A DNA stretch of 64,000 bases. It comes from Ilyonectria destructans. Lineage: Eukaryota; Ascomycota; Sordariomycetes; Hypocreales; Nectriaceae. Positions 24,010 to 34,525 of this stretch are shown one piece after another (position 1 is the stretch's first letter; every line of letters starts with the position of its first letter). Below the pieces are notes generated by a model that was not told the DNA's origin, made no database searches, and worked only from the letters and a program-made list of their open reading frames with translations. The translations under genes and the position numbers were made by a program. Location: positions 2,294,001-2,358,000 of the forward strand of contig JAHEWK010000008.1 of NCBI GenBank assembly GCA_020740775.1, given 5' to 3'.

Positions 24010-24376
24010 TTACTTGGATAGCCGGCAAATAACGCCAGGCTCAACAAATACCGAACCTATATGGCCAGCCAGATTGGGGCCAAGCTGAGAGCATGTGTAG
24101 TTAAGCTTCGGGTAATACACAAAGCAAGGGGGCTCCCAGTTCTCCTCGCGGCAGAAGTAGACCTTGGGGGGAGCTGTCAATACCAGAATATGGAGGTGAG
24201 GGGAGTCTTACCATCCCATCATGACGCCTATCCGGATTGTATTCAGCAGGTGTAGTCCCCAGGCGAGCCTTTAGCTCCTCAGGAGCTATCAGCTCATGCT
24301 GAGTGATGTCTATTAATGTGAACAGACATGATTGGAAGAGAAGAGAAATGACCAGAGCGGCATAGGCGAGTTTCAT
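24010..24376 (-). CDS. Small secreted Cys-containing protein (frame disrupted near 3' end?)
   Basis: ATG at 24376 opens a typical signal peptide (MKLAYAALVISLLFQSCLF). One intron (24163-24211, GTAAGA...CCAAG) joins the exons in frame and gives 105 residues. The mature part includes VYFCREENWEPPC, YYPKLNYTCSQLGP and SVFVEPGVICR. The frame then stops almost at once, while the +1 frame continues with YPSKCTEWLG, which looks like the true continuation and adds another Cys. So the gene is either slightly truncated by an indel or the 3' exon is differently spliced. Likely an extracellular small protein of the effector-candidate type; function unknown. Confidence 0.5.
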
Positions 24377-25070
24377 GTTTTCAGTTATTTAGATGATGAT
24401 GGTAGTACTCAATTGAACACTTACTGGATTCTTAAATACTTTACCATACGTTAAGCACCAGCCAATCAACAGGAGCTTCTAAAGATGGAATAATTACTAA
24501 AAACTGATTTGACAAGCCGTACTAAACTAGAATTAGATATAATTAGATAGCCAATAGGGGTGGTGATGCACTCTGAAAGCTAACTGACAACAATTGGCTG
24601 AATCTTAGCGCTACTGCGGTGCGCGTAACAGGTGTTGGCCGACACATACTAGGATCATGGTCGCTGCGCCCCGGCTCGTAGTTTAGGCCATCTTTTGGTG
24701 GATGTCTACTCTGTCCTTCGGATCCGAGCACACCCTTCACTACGTTCCGGGGGTATTCCTCCACTTACGTTCCGGTGCCTCTCGCTACGCTCGGTCCTCG
24801 GGTGTCATGTTCGCTGGTGCTCACATTGTCATGGTATGCTCCATAGTCAGAAAGAGTAAACGTTGGGAGCAGGAAAGTAGAAGTCACAGTCTGAAAGGTC
24901 TACATCATGTGCCAGTAGATTATGGAGTCCTATGATAACACGAAGTACAGTGAGGGAAAGAAAAGAAAAGACAGAAACCATTGCCGTAAGGACAGTGAGG
25001 GTATTCCCATATCCACTTCAAGTAACAAATTAACCAAAAAAATATCACCAAAGTTCCAACCATATTGGCA
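24377..25070. other. Intergenic, no gene seen
   Basis: About 0.7 kb between the secreted-protein gene and the 3' end of the deoxyribosyltransferase-like gene. No domain or repeat is recognised. Confidence 0.5.
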
Positions 25071-25694
25071 TTACGTCGTCGAAGCCAACCCTAACTTCTC
25101 CCTTCGCTCACGTTGTCCATCACAACACGGCTCTCGCCAACTCATTACCACTCCGTCCTTGTACGCGTTGAAGGCACACTCCTCAATGGCAGTGCCCAAG
25201 GCAGGATGCAGAGCAGACAGCTCGGTCACATAATCAACCCGATTCGTCTCGCAAAACGTGCGAACATATACAGCGTCCGCATACTCCGGTTCAACGCACA
25301 CCACGACGCGCTGTAAAGGGGAGCTACAAGCCTCCACGGCCATGCCCAGCTGTAACAACAGGGTAGACGACTCCGTGACTCCGTCAAAGAAAAAAACAGC
25401 GATGTCCGTCATCCGCAGACAGCCCATCTCCCATTGCGCCTGCTCGACGATATGGGTACCAACGAGATCTCCCCTTCCGGGTTGATTGCCCCTCGTGGGA
25501 TCATAAAAGACCACATCCTCGTCCGCCAAGGATGCCATCAAAGACTGTCGCCAGTCCACGGTCCCCTGTTCCTGTGCGCTTCCCGCAAAATAGACTCGAA
25601 CTCGCGCCTCAAATTCAACCTTCGTGGGTGCCTTCACCACACGAGAGACATGCTCGACCCCACCTTGGGTCCTTGGTGATTCCCCTCCGGTCAT
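25071..25694 (-). CDS. Nucleoside 2-deoxyribosyltransferase-like protein
   Basis: The 207-residue product has the Rossmann-like fold signature of the fungal/bacterial Nuc_deoxyri_tr2 family: VYFAGSAQEQGTVDWRQSL at the first strand, DVVFYDPTRGNQPG, VEQAQWEMGCLRMTDIAVFF, and a final VVVCVEPEYADAVYVRTF. Family enzymes cleave or exchange N-glycosidic bonds of deoxynucleosides using a glutamate in an (L)ELG motif; here the motif reads LLLQLGMA, so that Glu is Gln. If the alignment is right the protein may be inactive or may only bind nucleotides. I chose ATG at 25694 (MTGGESPRTQGG); the frame continues upstream to 25826, but that part looks non-coding. No partner gene is adjacent. Confidence 0.75.
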   Translation of the reverse strand: MTGGESPRTQGGVEHVSRVVKAPTKVEFEARVRVYFAGSAQEQGTVDWRQSLMASLADEDVVFYDPTRGNQPGRGDLVGTHIVEQAQWEMGCLRMTDIAVFFFDGVTESSTLLLQLGMAVEACSSPLQRVVVCVEPEYADAVYVRTFCETNRVDYVTELSALHPALGTAIEECAFNAYKDGVVMSWREPCCDGQRERREKLGLASTT

Positions 25695-26481
25695 TATAGT
25701 GATAATGCCTTTACGGCAACAGTCAGTACCAGATAAAACGATAAATAACCACTTTGTTTCAATAGTGCTCAGCACTTGGTACTCGCTCGTCCCAAGTAAA
25801 GAAGAAAAATAAAAGGTAAAAGACAAACCACCTTGTTAGATTATGTGTAGCTTGGCTACAATGTCCAGAGAATGGACGATAGAAGCTTGCCTTCAAGTCG
25901 CTTTGGAGGAGGGAGTTAAAAATAATATTTTTTTACAAGTCTGCGTTCTACACAGAGGGCGTCCCGCAGAAGATTTCCGTCTTAACCATGCCTTCACCCC
26001 CTCAGTCAGGTGATCACTCGACCATGATAGTCTGGTTAAGACAGTGGGTCTGCTTCGTCCCTCGCATCCTGTTTGATCGTCCCTCCAATCAGTGTTAGTA
26101 CCCCTTCAGCCTGAAGTTTATGGCGTGGGGTGTCCGTGGTCGCAGGCTCCCCTTGTCGATCTCAATCCAATCATTCTGGGACAGAGGAGAGACAGGGTGC
26201 CGTCCTGGGGACCTCTGGAAGGTAAGGATTGGTCTTTTACTCGCCATCCACTGTAAGCGCCCAACAAAACCACAGATCTTAATCAAGAAAACAGAACTTG
26301 GTTTGACAAAGGGAAACGTTTAAAGGTTGATCTCTACTGTCAAAGATGAGGCGTCTTTTGCAGAACGTTACTAATAACATGTCTAAGCCTAGCAACGTCG
26401 ATCGAAGTCAATGGAGGACCAAGTGTCGGCAGCGGCTGGCGGAGCATATCAGTACGAGTCCACGCAGAACTACACAGAACA
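25695..26481. other. Intergenic
   Basis: About 0.8 kb. A short plus-strand frame from ATG 26346 ends within the first codons of the next gene in another frame; it could be an upstream exon or uORF. Nothing else is recognised. Confidence 0.4.
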
Positions 26482-26979
26482 ATGCTAAACTCATCAGATG
26501 ATAGCTTGGACCTTACAATAGACCCAGCAGATGTCCGCCTGATACCGAGCGAGGAAGATCCCTATCGATGGAAGTGGAGTTCTGAGAAGGAGTATCTTTT
26601 CGAGAAACATCTCAGTAAGCTCTCTGTCGGACCGCTTATGGAGCTTTGTAAAGGAGTGGGAACGTCCTTTCAGGCGGTACGCCCGTCGGTAGAGGTTGGC
26701 AAGACGCCTTGGAACGAAACACAAGATCTCAGAGATGAAATCTCCAAACTCAAGGAGGAAAGATATGAGATAATGCAGCTCGCAAAAAAAGAAAGATCTG
26801 AGACAATGCTCGCAAAAAGGCTCAGCGGAAAGTACAAGCGGGAGTACTGCGAACTGAGGCGGAAGTACCATAAGCAACAACATCTACTTGCCAGATACAA
26901 AGGCCTGATGACGGACTTGCTAAGGGACAGCGAATCTATTGAATCACCTTCGCTACCCCGCCGCTACGACAAGTATTGA
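26482..26979 (+). CDS. Orphan coiled-coil protein
   Basis: A 165-residue intact frame. The N-terminal part is acidic (DDSLDLTIDPADVRLIPSEE). Residues about 80-150 form a charged, heptad-like helix (LRDEISKLKEERYEIMQL, KRLSGKYKREYCELRRKY). No catalytic motif, signal peptide or membrane span. A nearby out-of-frame ATG at 26346 leaves the true start uncertain. I do not recognise the family. Confidence 0.5.
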   Translation: MLNSSDDSLDLTIDPADVRLIPSEEDPYRWKWSSEKEYLFEKHLSKLSVGPLMELCKGVGTSFQAVRPSVEVGKTPWNETQDLRDEISKLKEERYEIMQLAKKERSETMLAKRLSGKYKREYCELRRKYHKQQHLLARYKGLMTDLLRDSESIESPSLPRRYDKY

Positions 26980-27874
26980 ATTGATTGTGTAGCAGAGGAT
27001 GGGTAAATCCTGGTCTTAGTCTCTACCAATGCTTTAAGACTTGTCTCGTGCCTGCAAAAGTCACAGTTGAATAAGAGTCATGTGTGTATGCCCAAATGGA
27101 CTGCGAAACTTTACAGGTATGGAAAAAGCTACGGAGATAGGAAGCAGTCCGTCATGTGCTTAGAGAAGGCGAGCAGTGGCCCTGGGGCTTCGTCTTGGCC
27201 CATAGCTGCTCAGCTGTGCCAATCCATCCACAACGCTTCTCTCTTATCCGTTCGTCTTTTGCTCTCCTACGCTTAGCATAGCGTTCCCTTCTTTTTCTTC
27301 TCTCGTTCCTATCGGCCCTCACGCGACTTCCAGACGAGATCACAATGTCAGTGTTAGCATTGATGTTGATTGCGACTCCTACTTCAACAACACCATGATA
27401 GTCTTCAGGAGGGCAGTCAGCATCGTCTGCCTCCATACCATCGCCCATATTATGGGAGGTGGACTGAGGGTTCAGGTCTTAGGAATCCGAGCCTGAGTAA
27501 AGGAGTTTGTCATCGTGACGCTTGAAGCAATACTGTTTAGTCGCTTGTACGTGGTGTATAGATGCTCGTAACGGCGCTCAATCATGATTGACTGGGTACG
27601 AGGAAGGGGATGTGGAAGAAAGATAGGCATGCAATGCCTTGATTTCTTGCACACGTTCCGCAGCGGTGCCAGAGTTGTGTTTTCTGTTTTCTTAGTTAAA
27701 GAAGGCGAGCACCATGCCTTCAGGTGTGTGGATCCAGCTTCCCGCCTTCCATTTCACGCTCAATACTGTCCTCAACTGGATCGGGTGCGGGTCACATGTC
27801 TTCTCAGCAAGACACAGAAGGGCCAGGGCTCAATACCTGGTGCCTCAGGCTACTTTGCCTAGTGGCACTCCCTG
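26980..27874. other. Intergenic, weak coding signs on minus strand
   Basis: About 0.9 kb. A minus-strand frame at 27152-27448 carries a very basic segment (NERRKRRERYAKRRRAKDE) that would be a nuclear-localisation-type helix, and another at 27472-27654 precedes it. I found no in-frame splice joining them, so no gene is called. Confidence 0.35.
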
Positions 27875-28235
27875 ACAACACGCCCTACGTCAAGTTACTA
27901 CGCCCCTATGACCAATAGCAGACGATACGCCCGGTGGTGAAGACAACACGCCCCTATAGCCAATAGGAGACAACACACGCCACGGTCAACATACGACCTA
28001 TAGAAATAAAACACCCTACAACCAGAAAGCAGACAGCAGGCGCGATAGTCAATAGCAGACAACACCCCCTGTGGTGAAGACAGCACGCCCCTATTACCAA
28101 TAGCAGATGGCACGCGTGGTGGTCAGGAGCAGAAAACACCCCCTGTGATGAAGACAGCACGCCCTGTGATGAAGGCACGCCCTATGGTGATGACAACACG
28201 CCCCTCTGACCAATAGAAGACAACATGCCCTGTGC
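27875..28235 (+). repeat. CCAAT-containing repeat cluster A (plus orientation)
   Basis: Degenerate tandem copies of a module built on CAACACGCCCCTATGRCCAA followed by TAG(C/A)AGA, alternating with a second module like CACCCTGTGGTGAAGA. The same family occurs at 31404-31675 and 36945-37187 (reverse complement) and at 40826-41150 (same strand). Confidence 0.85.
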
Positions 28236-28363
28236 GAAGGTCTATGCATGAGTTCTAGGACACAAGTTCCCCTCATGGGCCATGGCATTGTGAACCAGCC
28301 ATGAATTGCGTATCATGACTGCATCCCCCACGCGTCAAAACGTCTTGTGGAAGCGACTGCATA

Positions 28364-28924
28364 GTGATTTTGCGGAATTGGAAAGACGTGCAATATTTCT
28401 ATTTCTTTTTCTCTATGTGCTTCTACGAGCAATCTCTCTGGACTTGTGGATACTGGAGGTGGGGGCGGTTCCGGGAGCATTGTCCCAAGGAGCATCGTCT
28501 GGGAGAGACGTGCGGCATGAAGCTTATCTTTGAAACGCATCGTCTTCTCACGGCTTGCAAAATCTGCGAAAACATCGGTCTCAAGCAGAGACGCATCAAA
28601 CAGCTGCTCAGAAAGATGCCGAGGCTGCAACAACTGCGTTTGGTGGCTACCCAGGAGAGAAATGAGGAAATCATCGCTGAAACTGTGACTGAGATAAGGC
28701 ATCTCCGTCAAGAGCATCACAAAGGTACATCTGGCGGGGCTGGGCCTCGTCGCCAGCCACCGCGCCACGACCACCCGTCATTCCTCGCTTGGCGGCCAGC
28801 GGCCCAGTCAAGTCGACTTGAACGCCGCCGAACGCATGGGACCCTTGATTTACTTCACGATGATTCTGTCCAGGCTTGGAACCGCGCCGCAACAGGACCG
28901 AGCTCGTACGGAAGATGTACATAA
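28364..28924 (+). CDS. Small Cys/His-containing helical protein (5' and 3' ends uncertain)
   Basis: The central part is credible coding sequence: RFREHCPKEHRLGETCGMKL, FETHRLLTACKICENI, then a long basic helix KQRRIKQLLRKMPRLQQLRL and IIAETVTEIRHLRQEHH. Paired Cys and His suggest a small zinc-binding fold followed by a coiled coil, an arrangement I have seen in uncharacterised fungal proteins. The first 30 residues look unlike protein and may be intron or UTR. A GTACAT donor after EHHK suggests that the Pro/Arg-rich tail may be intron or a different exon. Function unknown. Confidence 0.45.
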   Translation: MILRNWKDVQYFYFFFSMCFYEQSLWTCGYWRWGRFREHCPKEHRLGETCGMKLIFETHRLLTACKICENIGLKQRRIKQLLRKMPRLQQLRLVATQERNEEIIAETVTEIRHLRQEHHKGTSGGAGPRRQPPRHDHPSFLAWRPAAQSSRLERRRTHGTLDLLHDDSVQAWNRAATGPSSYGRCT

Positions 28925-28984
28925 GCACTGAATCGACACTTTGGTCTCGCTCATCCACTTCGCATTGCCACGTGATCTGTGCAC

Positions 28985-29290
28985 TGTTGAAGCTTACCTC
29001 AGCAAGCTCAGGCCATTGTGGCCGTGCCTGAGGCATCGGGGCGCGCTATACCTAATCGGTACGGTCCTCGAGCATTTGCTCGAGGACCGTACCGATTAGG
29101 TATAGCGTACACATGACTTTACCGATTGGGTATAGTCCCATCCGCTGCCTTGGCACGAGCAAAATGGTCTGAGCTTGCTGAGGTAAGCCATTTGCTCGAG
29201 GACGTCAGGTGACTGTACCGATTAGGTATAGTGCCGTCCGCTGCCCTTGGCACGACAAATGGCCTGAGGGACTGAGGTAAGTTGAAGCGA
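28985..29290. repeat. Nested inverted/direct repeat block
   Basis: A segment reading CTTACCTCAGCAAGCTCAGG (from about 28994) returns in inverted form near 29161-29184 and, more diverged, near 29258-29281. A direct module starting ACCGATTRGGTATAGT and running through CCGCTGCCTTGGCACGA occurs twice to the right (from about 29122 and 29218). The perfect hairpin lies between these parts. Confidence 0.75.
29044..29107. repeat. Perfect hairpin, 31-bp arms, 2-nt loop
   Basis: Left arm 29044-29074 starts CGCTATACCTAATCGG; the right arm 29077-29107 is its exact reverse complement; only TT separates them. It would form a stable cruciform or RNA stem. Part of the arm sequence (ACCGATTAGGTATAG) recurs unpaired to the right. 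Confidence 0.95.
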
Positions 29291-30513
29291 GTAATTGTCA
29301 TCACGGGCAAGTTAGCAAGAGGCAGGCTTGGTAGGAGCCAAGCAGGCAAGGACCGACAAAGCCGAGGGGCACATACGACTGTTTGCCACCGATGACAGCA
29401 AGGATGTTCCTGGTCACGAGCTTACCAAATCTCGGTGGGTTAAAGAGGAGGGGTTCTGAGTTGCATCAGGCTTCAACCAGACCGACCGGCGCAGACCATT
29501 GTTGATGAAGACCAGGTCCGAGCGCCTGACGAGTCAAAATGCCCGCCTTCCCCGCGTGCCGGAAATCAGCTGATCCGCTAGAATGAATGAATGAAAGTTA
29601 TTCCGCCCGGGAGGACTAACCTCATAGAACCAGGTGCGCTAGGCTATTTACAGTGTGACAGGCCTACTTGAAGGCCAATCTCTCCAAGTGTTCAGCATCC
29701 TATTCTCAGCTGAAGCATGGTCTGCCAACTTGGGCTGGTTGGTATTAGTATCGTCAGGTTTGGCCGCTAATTTGGTTGGTTAGTATGTTATTCAGTCTGG
29801 TTTACATCAAGTCTCCTTGTATCCATGGCGAACTTAATCGCCGCCCGTACTGCCTGTAGGTTAATCAATTCTTACTCTCAAAGGCAGGCCAGCAAGATCT
29901 GTCAGGGTCAGGTTCAGATTCTATTTATACAAATAAAAGCGATGTTGTTCCGATGGAGTTTGACTGTGATTAAGTAAGCACTAAGGGAAAATCCCCTTAG
30001 TTACATCATCCACCTTCTACCTAACAACGTTCCGAAAAGGAGGGCGATATAAATGGGTCTTGCGATAAGTGGATTCTGGAGGTTTCCTCGTACGGCTCTT
30101 CGAGCCTCTGCCCTTGCCTCGCAGCCCATGGAGAAGTCTTTGTCTTTGTCTCCGAATGGTAACTACGGTGTATTGATGATGGTACCGCTTTCTGGAGTCG
30201 TTCAGCGTGCTTGTGGATCTCTTTAACGATACGTTGTCCGGACTGCTGTCGCGCAATCACCCCCACGCTGATCGGCTGCTCGTCAAGTATTGTTTTGTAT
30301 TTTCAGAGAAAATAGCTAGTAGAGGCGAAGCGCGTCTACCTACGTAGACCCTCTACATTGCATCCCCTTGGATCCTATTCCGCTCCTTGCGCGGGGCGCT
30401 GCCGGTTCGCAAGTCAATACCAGTTTGATCCTTGAGCCCACCTCTATAGCCAACCCAAAGCCCCATCCTCGATGGCCATCTTCAGGATCCTGTCCTCTCG
30501 GTTATTCACTCGT

Positions 30514-31181
30514 CTAGCTATTTGCTATCGACTTGTCGTTGGGATCGTAAGGCTCACTCTTTGTGCACCATCGTCTCCATATCCACCCAGCAATAACAAC
30601 CATCAGCACCAATATCAAAACGGTCTCTGCGGCAAGAACAACACTAGACGACGAAGAGTACCTATGCGCATACCAGCAGTTCAGGCCAAGCAAAAACTTG
30701 ATAATGGTGATGTCGAGTAACAGCAACGGAGTCGAACCGATCACCAGCTCTTCCTTTGTTGGCCTCTGATATCCTTTGAACATGAAAAGAAGCATCGCCG
30801 CAAAGCATATGACGGCGACGGAGGCAACAATGGTGCTTGTCAAGAAGAACGCGGCTGCTTGAAGGAAGGCAGTTGGCATGCCCCGATGAAAGTCGTGAGA
30901 TGTCAAGACTGACAAGGACAGGCCCCCTAGGAAAGCTGCCAGGATCCCGAATATTGGGTATAGGTAAACGATCCGCTCGAATGCAATCGTCGCATGCCTG
31001 CCCAACGGCTGGTCAACTGTGGTATAGACTGCATGTTAGCTAAGCGTCGAACGAATGGACTGTTGTACTGACGCTGAGGTCTGATGGTAAGATGCATTAT
31101 GAGATTGAGATGAGATATTGAGAAAAAAAATGACTGCAACGGATTTTCAGAATCAGGAATTACGTTCACCTCGGGCGCCAT
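30514..31181 (-). CDS. Predicted four-pass membrane protein
   Basis: ATG at 31181 (MAPEVNVIPDSENPLQ) with one intron (31029-31072, donor GTCAGT, branch GCTAAC) gives 207 residues. Four hydrophobic segments follow in order: YPIFGILAAFLGGLSLSVL, FLTSTIVASVAVICFAAML, TPLLLLDITIIKFLLGL and VVLAAETVLILVLMVVIAGW, the last followed by RRW. The short C-terminus is polar. No transporter or receptor motif is recognised. A longer frame reaches ATG 31277. It lies between repeat clusters A and B. Confidence 0.6.
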
Positions 31182-32073
31182 GAGCTTTTCAGACTGGCGT
31201 TTACACTGTTCTTCTGTCTTCAGTCTGTAAATCCATCGATGCTGTGCGCCGCTTCCACGCCGTCTGGCTCGCCACATGGGGTTTAGATCATCGGTTCTCC
31301 GAAAATCTCCGTATTTTGAGGATAAGACGCTTCACATCTATAAGCCAATGATAAGCTACTATTCAAGTTCCTGCCCATTGGCCGTTATCTTGTTATCTGT
31401 CGACCCTAGGGCGTGCTATATTCTATTGGCCATAGGGGCGTTTTATTCGGTCGTTGGGCGTGTTGTTGCCTATTGGCCATGTGTTGACCACAACGTGTGC
31501 TGACTTTTTATTGGTTATAGGGGTGTGGTATTCAGCCATAGGGCGTGTGTCTACTATTGGCTACCTGTTGACTATAGCGTGTGCTGTCTTCTATTGGTTA
31601 CAGGGGCGTGTTGCTTGTTCACAGGGCGTGTTGTCTTCTATTGGCCATAAGGGCGTGTTGTCTAGCCATAGGGGTGCATACATACCAGCATTCGCTGTTG
31701 GGGAGAGGTTGGGGGAGGTTGGGCTCCCACCGATTTAACTATGAGCAACGAGATGGCATGCAAGCTAGTGTTCGAAAGCACCCGTGTAAGAACGAAGATG
31801 TCAAGGTCTTGATTCAACCCGAACTCTATGTCCAATAGTTTACGATCGCGCTGCAGGCTTCCTTACGCTATGCTCTTTGATGTTCACACCGGTACGGCTA
31901 GGCATGTAACTCATATTTAGAGTCACCAGCAGGGAATCAAACAAGCTCAGCAAAATAAGAGGAAGAAAAATTGTATTTCCGAACATCAAGTATGGCAAAG
32001 TTACTTTAGAAATCAAGGCTTTAAATTTTGCGCTGCTTTAAGTATCATCTGCTTCAGCACTGTGTTGAAGTGC
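31182..32073. other. Intergenic with repeat cluster B
   Basis: About 0.9 kb; the only structure seen is the repeat cluster at 31404-31675. Confidence 0.55.
31404..31675 (-). repeat. CCAAT-containing repeat cluster B (minus orientation)
   Basis: Reverse complement of the cluster A family: repeated CTATTGGCCATAGGGGCG joined by GGGCGTGTTGT modules. It faces cluster A across 3.2 kb. Confidence 0.85.
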
Positions 32074-33852
32074 CTACTCCTGCCTGTTCGCTTTGCGCAT
32101 TGCCGCATCAAGACGATGCTGATCCAAGTGTCGCTCAAGATGCCTATAACCTTTTAGACAGAAGGGGCAGACCTGCGTTGGTTCGCGTTTTAGAGGATTT
32201 TCATGTCGGGGCTGCCCAGCGCCAGACCTCATTCCACCTACGTGTCTGCCGAGCGACGATGGTGGTACGGGAGACCTCCAATCCGCAGGCCGAGTCCTCC
32301 GCGGCCTGTATCTTTGCTCGGACAATGATGGCCAGTTAATGACTGGCCTTTTTTCTGGTGCCATCTTTCGGTAGGTCGCATTTGTGCGAACGCCACGATC
32401 TGTAGTCACGGTAGATCCATGTGGCGATGTTGACATCGATTCAAGCACAGCACGAAAGTTGGGAAGAGAGGGGGCGTTGTGCGACGTGATAGCGTTCAGA
32501 GGTGGCAGATCGTAGGAAGTCGGCGAGTTACCTGACATTGAAACGCGGATTGGCTTGGTGAGGTAGATCGAAGTTGGCAGTGGAATGCCATCAGTTATTG
32601 TCTGGGAAGCTGAGCCCCCAGAGAGCTCCGTATTTTGGGCGCAGTCTATAGGATGGGGTTGCATGTCCGATAAAATCTCGACTGCTGTTGGCATCTTCTC
32701 AGTCACGGTGGCCTCCTCAGTCGCAGATTGGTCTTCAGATAGGGAGAACCGCCCTGTTGGTGCGCAATCCACCACAGTTGGCTGTCTCGATCTGGACTCT
32801 CGCTCGTGAGAAGGTTCGGTCGCATTCTCCGCAGAGCTAAAAGCCGAGGTGGATACTGGTGCTTCATCAGATTGGCTTCCATTGTCACCGCACTCTTGGG
32901 TCTCGTGTGCTGCGTGGTGATAGCCAGCAAATGCGTCGTCTTTCCGAGGAACATGGCGGTTCCTAATGAAGGTGCGTACCGAGTCGTAATATGGGATGAG
33001 GGAGGCTTGGGAACCCTCAAAGTCAAAGTCCTGAAGGTCTTTGGCAGCTACCCAGCCAAGCGCACTATTGTCGAGAACTCTCGCTCCCTCGAAGAACATG
33101 ACTGGAAACTCTCGATCTGCGGCGAGGGGTCCGTCATCCTCGTACCCATTCTTCCAACCGACTTGCCCTGTGTGCTTATTGCAATCATAGCAGGGTGGTA
33201 TTGACTCAGTGAGCCCGAACTTCTCAATGTCTTCGAAAGGCAGAACGAGCACCGCAAACCAACTCTTCGACATCGGCCAATATGCCACGTATACTTCGTT
33301 AGGGACGGGGTTTACGAAGGCATTCGAAGCGCTCTGTCGGCGAGGACTGGTTCGCAACGTAGGCTTGTTGCCCTGGTCGTAAAGAGTTCGCCGTCCACTT
33401 CCACGACGAACCTTCCGGTCTACGGTTTGCTCGTCAACCTAGAGAGATTAGATAATAACCCACGTCAACCGTACCGATAGGAAACTTACCTCCTTCACGT
33501 ATATGACCGAGTCTCCTTTAGGGCCCTCGGCAGAAGCAAGGACTTCATGCATTTCAGGTGTTTGCTGTCTGTCATTTTGTTCTGATGGCTCTTGCGCAAC
33601 GTCCTTCATAAATTCCGCTGCCACAGGTTGCTCTAGACCATTCATTATATCCTCACAGATATTTTGAACGAGATTTCTGCAGAGCGCCTGAATGGAAGCC
33701 TGTAGCTGATAATCACAAGGCTTTCCCGGCTTGTTGATGGATTGTTCATAGAGGATCTTCAATTCCTTCAGCTTTCCCTCACACCTTGGAATAGCGTCTC
33801 GCAAGCCCTTCAGACGCAAAGAGCTATGAGCAGATTCATCGGATGGCGGCAT
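32074..33852 (-). CDS. Fungal protein with chromatin-reader-like 'VYVAYWP' region and C-terminal zinc finger
   Basis: Two exons (intron 33439-33489) encode 575 residues. The N-terminus is helical and has a CEGKL motif also found in the neighbouring gene at 34526. The middle reads EVYVAYWPMSKSWFAVLVLP, later IPPCYDCNKH, GYEDDGPLAADREFPVMFF, a PWWP/Tudor-like pattern I associate with the C-terminal half of a widespread uncharacterised fungal family. A long Ser/Thr/Pro-rich linker follows, then a C2H2-like finger (CPFCLKGYRHLERHLDQH) near the C-terminus. Likely nuclear. The reader-domain assignment is inference; the zinc-finger spacing is visible. Confidence 0.65.
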
Positions 33853-34525
33853 CTTGGTAAAGAGTAGATCGGCTGGTGCAGACTTACTAGATAGGTGGTG
33901 GGTAGCTCAGCCCACTTGCTTTGCTTTAATACCAGCCGCGACTCCAAGAAAGTGCGTCCGCCGGCGGCAATATACGTAAGAATATTGGCTACTCCTCGTT
34001 CAGCGTCTAAACTCACACCCTCGTAAGGGAATTTCTGACAATTGTCATGCGGCTAATTTTAGTACGCGGCCGTCCAATCACGCATCCCTTGCTCCGGTCA
34101 CTTTAGTCGCCCAATTGTAGGTGTGAACCCATCCAATTATTGCGACGTTTGTTTGGTTGTCTTAGCCGCTCAATCGTGGATGAAAATGTTTCGGGACCAC
34201 TCAGCTGCTGTTATTTTCGTCCAGCTCATCCAGCCATCGTCACTACCGCTAAATCACTTCGATCGCATTTGCTACAATCTTGGTTCTGGCCTTCTACCTG
34301 TTGATACTGTACGTCAGATCCGAGGACTCTCGGCAAGAATCCGTCGTATGCCAGTAGAGTTGACACACCACCTGCCGAGTTTGGGAGGGCATTTCACGTC
34401 AAAGACTAATTCTTTATCATTAGAGACTTCGTTCAACTTGCTATGCTAGTGTGCCGCCTTCTCATCTCGATTGCTGCCTTCGTTTTCCACGCAGAGAGCA
34501 GCCGAGCTTGCCTTAGCTACAGAGG
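33853..34525. other. Intergenic between the two paralogs
   Basis: About 0.67 kb. Nothing coding is recognised; it should contain the promoter of the 33852 gene and the 3' UTR of the next. Confidence 0.5.

Larger units (their letters stand above)
28925..30513. other. 1.6-kb non-coding stretch with nested inverted repeats
   Basis: No supported gene. The left part holds a perfect hairpin and related inverted and direct repeats (about 28985-29300). A short GAAT repeat lies near 29582. Two overlapping minus-strand frames at 30017-30266 share the same DNA and lack domains. Confidence 0.55.
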
